Shown here piece by piece: positions 15,742 to 24,171 of a stretch of DNA of 47,234 nucleotides. The position numbers were made by a program, and so were the translations under genes. The stretch comes from Streptomyces sp. SID486 (GTDB lineage: Bacteria; Actinomycetota; Actinomycetes; Streptomycetales; Streptomycetaceae). Where the stretch lies: the NCBI RefSeq assembly GCF_009865385.1, contig NZ_WWJT01000582.1, forward strand, positions 1 to 47,234. The letters are read 5' to 3'. Position 1 is the stretch's first letter. Each line of letters starts with the position of its first letter. Below the pieces are notes generated by a model. That model searched no databases. It was not told the DNA's origin and saw nothing but the letters and a program-made list of their open reading frames with translations.

Positions 15742-16644
15742 TCAGACGGACCGCTCGGCGCCGTAGTAGCCATGGCGCAGGCGGAATCGCATGGGCTCGG
15801 TGCCGTCGGCCCGGATGTGCCCGATCAGCGTCGACCGCAGTGGCTCGGGCAGCTGCCTGCCGTGCGCGCCGGTCCATTCGAGCGACGCGAAGAGCTGGGC
15901 TGCGCCGTCCAGTTGGGCCGGGCTCGGCGAGTGCGTGGTCAGCGCGGTGAGGACGAGGCCGGGGTCTTCGGCGAGCAGCAGCTGCTGGACCGCCAGGTCG
16001 TACCACTTCAGACCGCCGTTGGGCTCCCTGGCGGCGGCTCCGGCCCAGGCCAGCAGGGCGAGGACCCGCTCGACGCCGTCGGGACAGACGCGGGGGACGA
16101 GCGTCGTGAGCCGGACTGTGGCCGCGCGGAGTCGGTCCGACCGGGTTCGCGGGTCACGTCCCGGCGGGTCGCAGACGTCCATGGCCGCCTCGCGCAGTCC
16201 GGCGGGCGCGGCCTGGACCCAGCGCAGCTGACGCCGGTCCTCCTCGGCCCGCTGCGCGGCCAGCCGCGCCTGAGCCACCCGGGACGCCGTCAGGCCCTGT
16301 TGCGCCAGCCACTCGGTGAGTGCCGAACCGTCACGCAGGTCGGCGTCGCTGTCGCCGAGGCCCCGAAGACCCGACCGGTGGTGCAGCGTCCAGCAGGCGA
16401 TCACCCGGTCGTCCACGTCGTGAACCATGATCGTCGGGCCGCCGTCGCACCGGCACCGGTCGCCCGTACCGCCGTCCACGACGGCCAGGAGGCGGCTCAG
16501 GTCCGCGATCCCGGTGCCGGTCACCACGGTCCGCGCCACATCGGCGGAGTCCACGTCGGCAGGCGATCCCTCGGTGATCACGACGCGCCCGGCACGCTCC
16601 AGTACGTCGCGCAGGCGAGCCGTCGTCGGGGCGCCCTCATCCAT
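15742..16644 (-). CDS. Hypothetical protein, 300 aa
   Basis: The frame is open far upstream, but the ATG at 16644 (MDEGAPTTARLRDVLERAGR) follows GAGGGA and is where normal codon use begins; the longer frame would overlap the next gene. The protein has an alpha/beta N-terminal half with a Cys pair (TGDRCRCDGGPTIMVHDVDD). A helical, Leu/Ala-rich C-terminal half follows (VERVLALLAWAGAAAREPNG, LDGAAQLFASLEWT). It has no signal peptide or membrane segment. I do not recognise the family. The 299-base gap to the next gene upstream (16645-16943) is GC-rich with short inverted repeats only. Confidence 0.65.
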   Translation of the reverse strand: MDEGAPTTARLRDVLERAGRVVITEGSPADVDSADVARTVVTGTGIADLSRLLAVVDGGTGDRCRCDGGPTIMVHDVDDRVIACWTLHHRSGLRGLGDSDADLRDGSALTEWLAQQGLTASRVAQARLAAQRAEEDRRQLRWVQAAPAGLREAAMDVCDPPGRDPRTRSDRLRAATVRLTTLVPRVCPDGVERVLALLAWAGAAAREPNGGLKWYDLAVQQLLLAEDPGLVLTALTTHSPSPAQLDGAAQLFASLEWTGAHGRQLPEPLRSTLIGHIRADGTEPMRFRLRHGYYGAERSV

Positions 16645-16943
16645 ACCTGTCGTTCCCTCGGAGATCACGTGCGCGAGAATAGCCGCGCCGTTCCGCCGAC
16701 GGCCTCCGGGCACCGGAGCGGTGCCTGGGGCCAGGACCCGTCCGGTGCCGCGTCCGCGACCCTGTCCGGCGCCGGGGACCGGTGCTGCGGTCAGTGTCGG
16801 GCCGGCCCTGTCCTGCGCCGGTGACCGGCACTGCGGCCATGGTCCCGTCCGGCCCGCCGTCGGCGGTGTCCCGGCAGGGACCGAGCCGCCCGGAGAGAGC
16901 CGCGGGACCTGCCCGGTCTCGGGTGTGGTGCCCGGCCGACTGA

Positions 16944-18044
16944 TCAGGCGGAGCGTTCGGGGATGGTGGGAAGGATCTTCTCGGCGATGTCGCGAAGAAC
17001 GGCGTCGTCCGGGAGGGCTCCGGACTCGCTCCACACGGTGATGTCGTAGCTGCCCCCTCGGTCCGTGCGGTCCAGGGCGACCGAGAGAGTTCTCGCAAGG
17101 GGGCCTTGGTCGACCGGTGCAGCGGATCCGTCGCCGCTGAGGTCGATCGTCAGCTTGAGGGTGTGGTCCGAGGAGAAGGCCCCGGGGCGGCCGAGGACCT
17201 GGACCGTCTTGATGTCCTTCTCGCCCACGGTTTCCTTCAGCTTCACGTACTGCGCCACCGACAACTCGTCGTAGGTGGCCGAGATTTTGACGGTGTAGGT
17301 GTCGAACCGGACCTCGGCCTCCGGCTGGGCGACCCTCCCGCCGGACAGGGGAGCGGTGTTGTCGCTGCCGGATGCCGCGGTCGCCGTCTCTCCGGGCGTT
17401 CCGAGCAGCTGGGCCAGATCGGGCCGGTTGAGCGCCTCGCACAGCTCCTGACCGGTCACCGCGCCGGGCTCGGCCTGGTAGGCCCTCGGCAGCTCCTCGT
17501 GTTCCCTGCTCGAACAGGACGCGGGTCGCGATGCGCTGTCGTCGGACGGCATCACGCGCGGGAGCAAGAACAGCGCGGCCGCGATCGCCCCGAACACGGC
17601 GACAGCCGCAACGCCCTGGGCCCACGCGTTGGGCTCCTTCCGCGCAGTGGCCGTGACGGGACGCGGGCCGGATCCGTACTGAGGTCGCGGCTGGGGTCCG
17701 GCCTCGGACCGGAGTCCGGCGGCCGCATCGACGGCCAACCCGTCCGCGGACACCGCCGGGTCCGTGTGGGGTCCGGCCTCCGACCGGAGTGAGGCGGCCG
17801 CATCGACGGCCACCCCGTCCGCGGACGCCGCCGGGTCCGTGTTCCGGCGTGCTCGCAGGGCCTGGACCACGGAATGGACGCGCACCGCGGTGAAGACGAG
17901 GAACACGACGCCGAGGCCGGCCGCGAGCCGTTCATGCTCCTGGACGGCGAGATACAGGATGCGTATGCCGAGGACGGACCCGATGACGATGAGCAGGGGC
18001 TCTCGGACCCAGAAGGGGAGGCGGCGGATGAGGAAACCGAGCAT
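16944..18044 (-). CDS. Membrane protein with extracytoplasmic beta domain and 25-residue duplication
   Basis: 366 residues. Two N-terminal membrane segments (about 13-34 and 41-58) are followed by a linker with a 25-residue direct duplication (69-93 and 94-118; core ADGVAVDAAA..LRSEAGP). A third membrane segment lies at about 142-161 (VAAVAVFGAIAAALFLLPRV). The C-terminal domain is probably outside. It has SCSSREHEELPRAY, a Cys in QELCEALNRPDLAQLLGTPG, and a strand-rich part (VRFDTYTVKISATYDELSVA). Such domains occur in Streptomyces proteins of unknown function. It is divergent from the PIG-L gene across a 528-base repeat-containing gap. Confidence 0.72.
   Translation of the reverse strand: MLGFLIRRLPFWVREPLLIVIGSVLGIRILYLAVQEHERLAAGLGVVFLVFTAVRVHSVVQALRARRNTDPAASADGVAVDAAASLRSEAGPHTDPAVSADGLAVDAAAGLRSEAGPQPRPQYGSGPRPVTATARKEPNAWAQGVAAVAVFGAIAAALFLLPRVMPSDDSASRPASCSSREHEELPRAYQAEPGAVTGQELCEALNRPDLAQLLGTPGETATAASGSDNTAPLSGGRVAQPEAEVRFDTYTVKISATYDELSVAQYVKLKETVGEKDIKTVQVLGRPGAFSSDHTLKLTIDLSGDGSAAPVDQGPLARTLSVALDRTDRGGSYDITVWSESGALPDDAVLRDIAEKILPTIPERSA
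17691..17840. repeat. 75-bp in-frame tandem duplication
   Basis: Two near-identical 75-bp copies encode residues 69-93 and 94-118 of the 16944-18044 product. The duplication keeps frame and lies in a flexible linker. Confidence 0.8.
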
Positions 18045-18238
18045 CCGGTGATCTCACCACGTACGCCCTGGTGGAAGACACAGTTCCGCGCCGTTCGGGA
18101 GCCTGGCGAGCGCAGTGCCCCGGCAGGGCTCCACGGCGTCGGTCCCACATCGCCGATTCCCGCCCCGAGGCCCCTCCCGCAGGGCCCCGTGTGCCGGGGT
18201 CGCACGCTCCGGCGTAGGGTCGCGGTCGGCAGTGCCGG

Positions 18239-18345
18239 GCGGGGGTGGCCGACAATGCCGAGCGGGTGCGGCCGACAACGCCGAGCAGGGGTGGCCGAGA
18301 ATCCCGAGCGGGGGCGGCCGACAACCAAGCGGGGGCGGCCGACGG
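18239..18345. repeat. 23-bp tandem repeats in a 528-bp divergent gap
   Basis: Units of 23 bp (GCGGGGGTGGCCGACAATGC plus CGA) start at 18239, 18262 and 18285. A 21-bp copy at 18308 and a partial copy at 18329 follow. They lie about 230 bases upstream of the PIG-L start. The rest of 18045-18572 shows no gene. Confidence 0.75.
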
Positions 18346-18572
18346 CACGGACCGACGTCGGAGGTAACCTCGGCCGGCCATGGCACGGGCGGCCCCGCGT
18401 GCCGGGAACAGCCGGTCCGTCCGGCACTGTTGCACAGGCCGAGGGACCGGGGCCGGACCGGCGGGGGACACGGAGACCACCGGGTCGCCCCCCGACAGGG
18501 CCCGGGCCCAGAGGAGCGCGGTGCCCCCGCCGAGCTCCCGTACCGACACCTATGTCCGCAGGAGGATGTTTC

Positions 18573-19406
18573 ATGACCGACCGGCCCTTGACGCTCATGG
18601 CAGTGCACGCCCACCCCGACGACGAGGCCACCGGAACCGGAGGGGTCCTCGCGCGGTATGCGGCGGAGGGCATCCGTACGGTTCTCGTGACGTGTACCGA
18701 CGGCGGTTGCGGTGATGGCCCGGGAGGTGTCAAGCCGGGCGATCCCGGGCACGATCCCGCGGCCGTCGCCCTGATGCGCCGTCGCGAACTCGAGGCGAGC
18801 TGTGACGTCCTGAAGGTCAGCGATCTGGAGATGCTGGACTACGCCGACTCCGGGATGATGGGCTGGCCGAGCAACGACGCCCCCGGATCGTTCTGGCGGA
18901 CCCCCGTGGAGGAAGGCGCCGCCCGACTCGCGGAACTCATGCGGCACTACCGGCCCGATGTGGTCGTCACCTACGACGAGAACGGCTTCTACGGCCACCC
19001 GGACCACATCCAGGCCCACCGCATCACGATGGCGGCGCTGGAGATGACCGCGCTGACACCGAAGGTGTACTGGACGACGATGCCCCGCTCGATGATGCAG
19101 CAGTTCGGTGAGATCCTGCGCGAGTTCAACGAGGACATGCCGGAGCCGGATCCTGCGGAGGCCGCCGCGATGGCCGAGATAGGTCTTCCCGACGACGAGG
19201 TCACCACGTGGGTGGACACCACCGCGTTCAGCGGTCAGAAGTTCGACGCGCTGGCCGCGCACGCCAGCCAGGGCGAGAACATCTTCTTCCTCAAGATGGG
19301 CAAGGAGAGGTTCGGCGAGTTCATGGGCGTGGAGACCTTCGTACGCGTCCGGGACACCTCCGGTGCGCCCGTACCGGAGAACGATCTCTTCGCCGGACTG
19401 CGCTGA
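18573..19406 (+). CDS. PIG-L family deacetylase (mycothiol-conjugate amidase/MshB type)
   Basis: 277 residues. The ATG at 18573 follows AGGAGG. AVHAHPDDEATGTGGVLARY carries the HPDDE zinc motif, and the third zinc ligand is in YGHPDHIQAHRI. The family hydrolyses N-acyl groups from glucosaminyl-inositol or mycothiol conjugates, or deacetylates antibiotic precursors. Length and the GHPDHxxAH motif fit MshB/Mca, but the loop after the first strand (TCTDGGCGDGPGGVKPGDPG) differs from that of Mca. Core mycothiol genes are not adjacent, so a specialised paralogue is likely. Confidence 0.88.
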   Translation: MTDRPLTLMAVHAHPDDEATGTGGVLARYAAEGIRTVLVTCTDGGCGDGPGGVKPGDPGHDPAAVALMRRRELEASCDVLKVSDLEMLDYADSGMMGWPSNDAPGSFWRTPVEEGAARLAELMRHYRPDVVVTYDENGFYGHPDHIQAHRITMAALEMTALTPKVYWTTMPRSMMQQFGEILREFNEDMPEPDPAEAAAMAEIGLPDDEVTTWVDTTAFSGQKFDALAAHASQGENIFFLKMGKERFGEFMGVETFVRVRDTSGAPVPENDLFAGLR

Positions 19407-19487
19407 CCCGCCTGTCGGACCGCTGCCAGGGAAAGCTCATGGGCCGTACGGTGTGATCGGGCGCTCTCGCGAACCCTCATGCTTGGT

Positions 19488-19599
19488 CCGGCGTTCCGGC
19501 GTTCCGGCGTTCCGGCGTTCCGGCGTTCCGGCCGTGCCCGGGGGCTCTCCGGCGTTCCCGCCGTGCCCGGGGGCTCCGGCGTTCCGGCCGTGCCCGGGG
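19488..19599. repeat. Compound repeat: five CCGGCGTT octamers then three longer units
   Basis: CCGGCGTT repeats five times without error (19488-19527). Three copies of GCCGTGCCCGGGG follow (19531, 19560, 19587), joined by more CCGGCGTT-like sequence. It lies in the convergent gap between the PIG-L gene (ends 19406) and the GDPD gene (ends 19654). Confidence 0.8.
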
Positions 19600-19653
19600 A
19601 CCAGAGGTGGGTCGTCGCCTCGGTCCCGGGCTCCGCGGTCAGGAGGTCTGAGG

Positions 19654-20349
19654 TCAGGCCGTCGCCTTGACCAGCCGTTTCATGCCGGGCTCGTCGGTCA
19701 CACAGCCCACCAGGCCGAGCCCCCGGGCCAGAGCCAGGTCGCGTTCGTCGTTGACGGTCCAGGCCATCACGTCGATGCCGGCGGCGGCGCACCTCTCCAC
19801 GATGGCCCGGTTCAGCTGACGCAGTTCCACGCTGACCAGGGTGGCACCGACTTTCTGGGCGCGGCCGACGAAGGTGTCGCTGTGCGCGCTGGGGCCCGCC
19901 ACCAGAACGGTGCGGGCCTGCGGCAGCAGGTGGTGGATCTCGCTCAGGGCCTCGTCGTGGAACGACAGCACGGAGACCCGGTCCAGCAGGTCGCGGTCGG
20001 ACAGCATCCCGGCCAGTGACCGGGCGGCGGCCACGTCCTTGATCTCCGCCTGGATCGGCAGTGCCGGCCCGACGGCGTCCAGCACCTCCCCGAACGTCGG
20101 GATGCGCTCGCCGAGGCCGGCATCGAGCGCCTTGAGCTGCCGCAGCTCCTGGTCGGCGATCGGACCGGAGCCGTCCGTCGTGCGGTCCAGGGTCTCGTCG
20201 TGCAGGACGACGAGTTCGCCGTCCTTGCTCAGATGCAGGTCCAGTTCGATGCCGTCCAGGCCCTCCCGTTCGGCCCGCAGGAAGGAGCGCAGGGTGTTCT
20301 CCGGCTCGGCGGCCATGACGCCGCGGTGGCCGATGGTGAAGAAAGACAC
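19654..20349 (-). CDS. Glycerophosphodiester phosphodiesterase
   Basis: 231 residues from the GTG at 20349, chosen because AAGGAC lies 9 bases before it and the HRG motif then falls 8 residues in, as is normal; a TTG 21 codons earlier is less likely. Motifs: FTIGHRGVMAAEPENTLRSF, GIELDLHLSKDGELVVLHDE (metal-binding Glu/Asp and catalytic His), and VMAWTVNDERD. GDPD enzymes split glycerophosphodiesters to glycerol-3-phosphate and alcohol. No signal peptide is present, so it is likely cytoplasmic. It is a single gene, convergent with PIG-L. Confidence 0.9.
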   Translation of the reverse strand: MSFFTIGHRGVMAAEPENTLRSFLRAEREGLDGIELDLHLSKDGELVVLHDETLDRTTDGSGPIADQELRQLKALDAGLGERIPTFGEVLDAVGPALPIQAEIKDVAAARSLAGMLSDRDLLDRVSVLSFHDEALSEIHHLLPQARTVLVAGPSAHSDTFVGRAQKVGATLVSVELRQLNRAIVERCAAAGIDVMAWTVNDERDLALARGLGLVGCVTDEPGMKRLVKATA

Positions 20350-20554
20350 GAGGTTGCCGTCCTTGGGTCTGGTCGTCCGGTCCGGAGCAGCCGTACGAGC
20401 GCCGTGCGTCAACCGGGCGGAGGGGAGGCCGCCCGGCGCGGCGCCCCAGCGTAATGGGCCCGTCCGGCATGGTCCCGGACGGAACGCCGGTCGTGGCGCC
20501 CGGCACGATGCGCGGGCCGGCCCCGAGGCGCTCCGCGCCGCTCACCACACGTCG

Positions 20555-20674
20555 CCGGACGAAGGATCAGGCCGCTGGGGTACCGGCAGCGCGCCCGGAC
20601 GAGGGGTCAGCCTGACGTCGTACCGGGAGCGCCCCCGGACGAAGGATCAGCCCGCTGTCATACCGGGAGTGTCC
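20555..20674. repeat. Three exact-length 40-bp tandem repeats
   Basis: Units start at 20555, 20595 and 20635, each opening with CCGGACGARGGRTCAG and closing with TACCGGSAGYGY. The array ends 4 bases before the stop codon of the small membrane protein gene. No other feature is seen in the 329-base gap 20350-20678. Confidence 0.8.
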
Positions 20675-20678
20675 CCGT

Positions 20679-20924
20679 TCAGCGGCGCCCGCGTCGGACG
20701 AGCCGTGCGCCGAGGCCCAGGCGGGTGCTGACGGCGGCCACGCAGCCGCCGACGAGGATCCCGGGCCACGAGCCCAGGCCGAGGGCGCGGCACGGCAGGA
20801 CGGTCACGGTCAGCGCGGCCAGGGCCACGACGAGGTCCACGGCCGCCGCCCTCCGTCCGCCCGGCCGTCCGGCGCCGGTCAGTCCCAGTAGCGCGGATGC
20901 GCGCCGCCGTGTCCCGTCGCTCAT
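20679..20924 (-). CDS. Small membrane protein coupled to the secreted toxin-like gene
   Basis: 81 residues from an ATG that overlaps the stop codon of the upstream gene by 4 bases (ATGA), implying translational coupling. A basic N-terminus (SDGTRRRASALLGLTGAGRP) is followed by two hydrophobic segments (about 29-47, VDLVVALAALTVTVLPCRAL; and about 51-68, SWPGILVGGCVAAVS) and a basic tail. I recognise no family. Its tight link to a secreted cationic protein suggests an immunity or membrane-partner role, which is an inference. Confidence 0.6.
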   Translation of the reverse strand: MSDGTRRRASALLGLTGAGRPGGRRAAAVDLVVALAALTVTVLPCRALGLGSWPGILVGGCVAAVSTRLGLGARLVRRGRR

Positions 20925-22027
20925 GACAGCTGTCCCATCAGGCAGCCGGCCGCCGCGATCGACACATAGCCCCAGGGCCCGCCGGCGAACTTGACCATCC
21001 GCAACCCGGCGCGGGCACGCTGGATGTTGACGGAGACGTGGTGGGCCTGCACGGGGACGTAGGCGGCGAGAACGCCCATGCCGCACTTCTTCGCGGCCTT
21101 CTTCACCGTCTTGCCGGTCTTCTTCCATTTCCAGCTGAACGGATTCCACCAGGGATCGGCCACGACGGGGAAGGCCGTGCTCGCCGTGAAGTCCACCCGC
21201 TGCACCAGCGTGTCGCCGTCCAGGCGGTACGAGGTCGGGACGGCGGCTCCCCGGGCGTCCCTCGCCCAGGGGGCGTTGACGGCCGCGACGGGCTCGTCCG
21301 GGTCCGCCGGGACGATCACCACGGAACCACCGGACTCCTGCCGGAGCGCGCTCCCGGCGGGGCGGCGCAGCGGCACTCGGTACTCGTGCGGAGCGTCCGC
21401 CCTCTTGATGACCTGGAGGGTACGGCTGCCACCCGCCAGGGTCGGCTGGACGACGGTGTCCACGGCGGCGCCCGCATCGGCGTACACCACGCTGCCGCCC
21501 AGGTTGACGCCCTCGGTGGCCCGCCCGGCCGAGCCGATGCCGACGGCGCTGATGTCGTCGGGCTTCACCTCGATGGCTCCCGATGGGTCCCAGGGGACGG
21601 TGACGGTGCCGGTCGCCGTCTCGGCGATCGCGGCGTACCGGCTGTCGCTGGTTCCGGCCGGCGCGATGTCGGCCGCGTCCATGCGCACGGGGCCGCCGCT
21701 GACCGTGGTGGTCAGCGTGCCTTCCGGGTCGGCCCAGGTGGTGGACGTCTCGGTCCGCAGGTCGAGTACCTCCACCCTGCGGCCGGACATCTGCGCGGCG
21801 ACGAGGGCGGACTCGGCGGTGGCGGCCTCGGTGACGGGCGTTCCCGGGGGAGTCTGCGCACGGGTGTCGTCCCGTGGAGAGGACCGAGGCGCGGTTTCCC
21901 TCTCGCCCCTGCTCCCCCCTTCGCCTGCCAGCGCGGGCACGGACGAGCCGAGCAGGGCGAGCGCCGCCAGGACCGAGACGCTCCCCGCAGCGAGGGTCCG
22001 GCGGTGTCCACGTCGTGTCGACGACAT
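20921..22027 (-). CDS. Secreted protein with pretoxin-like region and cationic C-terminus
   Basis: 368 residues. The ATG at 22027 starts a signal peptide (twin-basic RRGHRRTLAAGSVSVLAALA...PALA). The body (about 70-285) is strand-rich and contains VPTSYRLDGDTLVQRVDFTA and FPVVADPWW. This conserved phrase precedes variable C-termini in many secreted actinobacterial proteins, including toxin carriers. The last about 80 residues are different: Lys/Trp-rich (WKWKKTGKTVKKAAKKC), then a hydrophobic segment with a second Cys near the end (YVSIAAAGCLMGQLS), like a membrane-active peptide. It is the first gene of a two-gene unit with a strong vegetative promoter (22106-22134). Toxin activity is a hypothesis. 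Confidence 0.65.
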   Translation of the reverse strand: MSSTRRGHRRTLAAGSVSVLAALALLGSSVPALAGEGGSRGERETAPRSSPRDDTRAQTPPGTPVTEAATAESALVAAQMSGRRVEVLDLRTETSTTWADPEGTLTTTVSGGPVRMDAADIAPAGTSDSRYAAIAETATGTVTVPWDPSGAIEVKPDDISAVGIGSAGRATEGVNLGGSVVYADAGAAVDTVVQPTLAGGSRTLQVIKRADAPHEYRVPLRRPAGSALRQESGGSVVIVPADPDEPVAAVNAPWARDARGAAVPTSYRLDGDTLVQRVDFTASTAFPVVADPWWNPFSWKWKKTGKTVKKAAKKCGMGVLAAYVPVQAHHVSVNIQRARAGLRMVKFAGGPWGYVSIAAAGCLMGQLS

Positions 22028-22050
22028 GTATGTCCTTGCGATCGGGATCG

Positions 22051-22068
22051 GCCCCCGCTCACGGGGGC
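22051..22068 (-). promoter_or_regulatory. Leader hairpin of the toxin-like operon
   Basis: Perfect 7-bp arms GCCCCCG/CGGGGGC around a CTCA loop lie in the predicted 5' leader, 24 bases upstream of the start codon. A second small dyad (GGTCA-G-TGACC, 22078-22088) precedes it. A role in leader control is possible; no known riboswitch class fits. Confidence 0.35.
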
Positions 22069-22105
22069 GTGACCCATGGTCAGTGACCGACGCAAGGGTA
22101 AATTG

Positions 22106-22134
22106 ATCTTAAAGGGCATGCAAATTACTGTCAA
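22106..22134 (-). promoter_or_regulatory. Near-consensus vegetative promoter for the toxin-like operon
   Basis: On the minus strand, TTGACA (22134-22129), a 17-bp spacer and TAAGAT (22111-22106) give an almost perfect sigma-70/HrdB promoter. It lies in an unusually AT-rich stretch, with transcription expected to start near 22099 and a leader of about 72 bases. Confidence 0.75.
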
Positions 22135-22211
22135 ATACCCTCTCGTGTTGTTTCGTTGTGTGATTTGTCGCAACTTCGAGCTGTGGTCGCCCGGTTGCGC
22201 GTCGTACGGGT

Positions 22212-23072
22212 CTACTCGGCCCAGGCGCGCTCCAGCAGGGCGGCGAAGGGGGCGGGCTTCCGTCCGATCAGCTGGGCGAGCGTCGGGTCGACGGCGGCGA
22301 ACTCGCCGTTGCGCGCCGCCGTGAAGATGCTCAGCATCAGGGCGGCGATCGGAGCTGGGGTGCCGTGCGCCAGGGCCTGCTCGTGGAAGGTGTCGTCGGG
22401 GACGGGGCTGCGGGTGAAGCGCCGTCCGGTGACTCGGGACGCGATCTCGGCGATGGTGCCGAAGTCGAGCGCCGCCGGGCCGGTGAGCGGCGGGGTGGGC
22501 CCCTCGAAGCGGCCCTCTTGGGTGAGGATCACGGCTGTGGCGTCGGCGAGGTCGTCGTGCCCGGTCCAGGCGACGGGGCCGTCGGCGGGGAGCGCGATGT
22601 CGCCGGTGTGGCGGGCGGGCTCCAGGAACTGCAGGGCGCTGGCGGCGTAGAAGCCGTTGCGCAGCGCGGTCCAGGGCAGTCCGGTGGCGCGCAGCAGGTC
22701 CTCGGTTCGGGCGTGGTCGCGGCATGCCTGGAAGCGGGAGTCGTGGGCGGCGCCCATCTGACTGGTGTAGAGGATGCGGCCGACGCCGGCCCGCACGGCG
22801 GCGTCGATGGCGGTGCGATGGCCGGTGACGCACTCCTCGCCGGTGCGGTCGAGGGAGACGAGGAGCAGCTGCTCGGCCCCTTCGAAGGCGTGCGCGAGCG
22901 AGGCGGGATCGTCGAAGCTGCCCTGCCGGACACGGACGCCGCGGTCCGCCAGCTCCCGGGCCCTGTGGGGGTCGCGGACGCTGACGCCGACGCGGTCGGC
23001 GGGAACGCGCTCCAGGAGGCGTTCGACCGTGCGGCGGCCGAGCTCACCGGTGGCTCCGGTCACGATGATCAT
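22212..23072 (-). CDS. NmrA/QOR2-type NAD(P)-binding oxidoreductase
   Basis: 286 residues. The dinucleotide motif is IIVTGATGELGRRTVERLLE. RVGVSVRDPHRARELADRGV, AEQLLLVSLDR, RILYTSQMGA and LPWTALRNGFY are hallmarks of the NmrA-like atypical SDRs such as quinone oxidoreductase 2 (QorB/YtfG). The family reduces quinones with NADPH, or senses redox state. No SDR Tyr-x-x-x-Lys pair is expected in this group. It is a single gene, ending 77 bases from the -35 of the toxin-like operon promoter. Confidence 0.88.
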   Translation of the reverse strand: MIIVTGATGELGRRTVERLLERVPADRVGVSVRDPHRARELADRGVRVRQGSFDDPASLAHAFEGAEQLLLVSLDRTGEECVTGHRTAIDAAVRAGVGRILYTSQMGAAHDSRFQACRDHARTEDLLRATGLPWTALRNGFYAASALQFLEPARHTGDIALPADGPVAWTGHDDLADATAVILTQEGRFEGPTPPLTGPAALDFGTIAEIASRVTGRRFTRSPVPDDTFHEQALAHGTPAPIAALMLSIFTAARNGEFAAVDPTLAQLIGRKPAPFAALLERAWAE

Positions 23073-23239
23073 TCTGGATCACAAGTGATGCCGGGCCCCC
23101 TGGAAGGGGACGGTGTACCTGATGCCCGGCGCGCTGGAAAAGGGCGGCGTAAGGGAAGACCCGTCCCGGCCCTCCCGTCACGCCACCACCAGCACCGAAG
23201 TCGCCCCGCACGGCGACTGCCGGCCCCTGGTCACCTTCG

Positions 23240-24052
23240 TCACCCGGCCGTGTCCAGGGCGGTGTCGAACAGGGCGCACTCCAAGAGCTCCGGAGCCGCG
23301 TTCGACGGCCAGCCGCTGACGGCGCTCAACTGTTCGGCCGCCGCGTGCATGAAGGACAGGTACACCTCGTAACGGTGGGGCGACCAGTCCCAGTCGGCCC
23401 ATACCCAGGCCGCGACCGTCCCGTCGGGATCGTGACCGCTCTCCCGGCCGACGCCGGCTGCCAGCGAGCGCATGCGCCGGGCCAGGACACGGTCGAGGAC
23501 GAGCGGTCGGGGCCCGTGCGCGGGACGGATCGCCTGACCGGCGAAGTACAGGAACTTGGTGAAGAACGACGGGCCCAGCCCGGCGACACGCCGGTGCAGC
23601 GCGGCGTAGGCGTGCCGTCCACCGTGCTCGCCCAGCGCGGTGACCGCCTCGGCGAGCGCCGTCTCCAGACCTCCCGTGGCGAGGATCTTCTCCAGCGTGG
23701 CCGGACCGCTGCCGCCCGGGGTGCCGCGCTTGCCCTTGCCCCACACATAGGTGGCGACCAGGGCTTCGGTGAAGGCATCCCGCCGCAGCGCGTCCGCGAC
23801 GGCCGTCGTCGCCAGAGCCCGGCTGATACCGGCGTCACCTCCGGTGGACCGGGGTGCCAGCGCCGCCGGCCAGGGGGTGACCCGCGCCCAACGGGCGGGG
23901 GTGTAGCGGACGGTGTGCGCGCCCGGCGTCGCGTCCGCGAACCGGGCCGCGTTGTCGCCCCACCAGTGCACCAGTGCCGTGACGGCCTCCTCGGGCAGTC
24001 GACGCGCGGCCATCTCCTGGTCCACCGCGTCCGCCCGCCTCTGCCTGTCCAT
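23240..24052 (-). CDS. 8-oxoguanine DNA glycosylase OGG-fold protein
   Basis: 270 residues; the ATG at 24052 follows GGGGGGAC. The sequence ALHRRVAGLGPSFFTKFLYF resembles the helix-hairpin-helix and following helix of OGG-fold proteins. RPLVLDRVLARRM supplies an Asp about where the HhH-GPD catalytic Asp would be. The central part (ALRRDAFTEALVATYVWGKG) and C-terminal Trp-rich segment (WADWDWSPHRYEVYLSFMHA) match proteins annotated as OGG-fold in Streptomyces. Enzymatic action on oxidised guanine is not established for this group. It follows the large nSTAND gene on the same strand after 119 bases, so the two may be co-transcribed. Confidence 0.7.
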   Translation of the reverse strand: MDRQRRADAVDQEMAARRLPEEAVTALVHWWGDNAARFADATPGAHTVRYTPARWARVTPWPAALAPRSTGGDAGISRALATTAVADALRRDAFTEALVATYVWGKGKRGTPGGSGPATLEKILATGGLETALAEAVTALGEHGGRHAYAALHRRVAGLGPSFFTKFLYFAGQAIRPAHGPRPLVLDRVLARRMRSLAAGVGRESGHDPDGTVAAWVWADWDWSPHRYEVYLSFMHAAAEQLSAVSGWPSNAAPELLECALFDTALDTAG

Positions 24053-24171
24053 CGTCCCCCCTGGCAACCGCTTCGACGGGCCTGCCCCCGCCCCGGAACA
24101 GGATCCTTGCACCGCCCGGCTGGTTTCGGTAGCCGCCTTCGGTCGAGTCCGCGCTCCCCGCGCCCCTGCCG

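Noticed and set aside
15742..17625. One 627-codon gene on the minus strand
   Set aside because: The upstream half overlaps the membrane-protein gene and reads as low-complexity Arg/Gly; the ATG at 16644 has a ribosome site.
22028..22100. A known riboswitch in the leader of the toxin-like gene
   Set aside because: Only short hairpins are present; the conserved cores of c-di-AMP, cobalamin, TPP or glycine riboswitches are missing.
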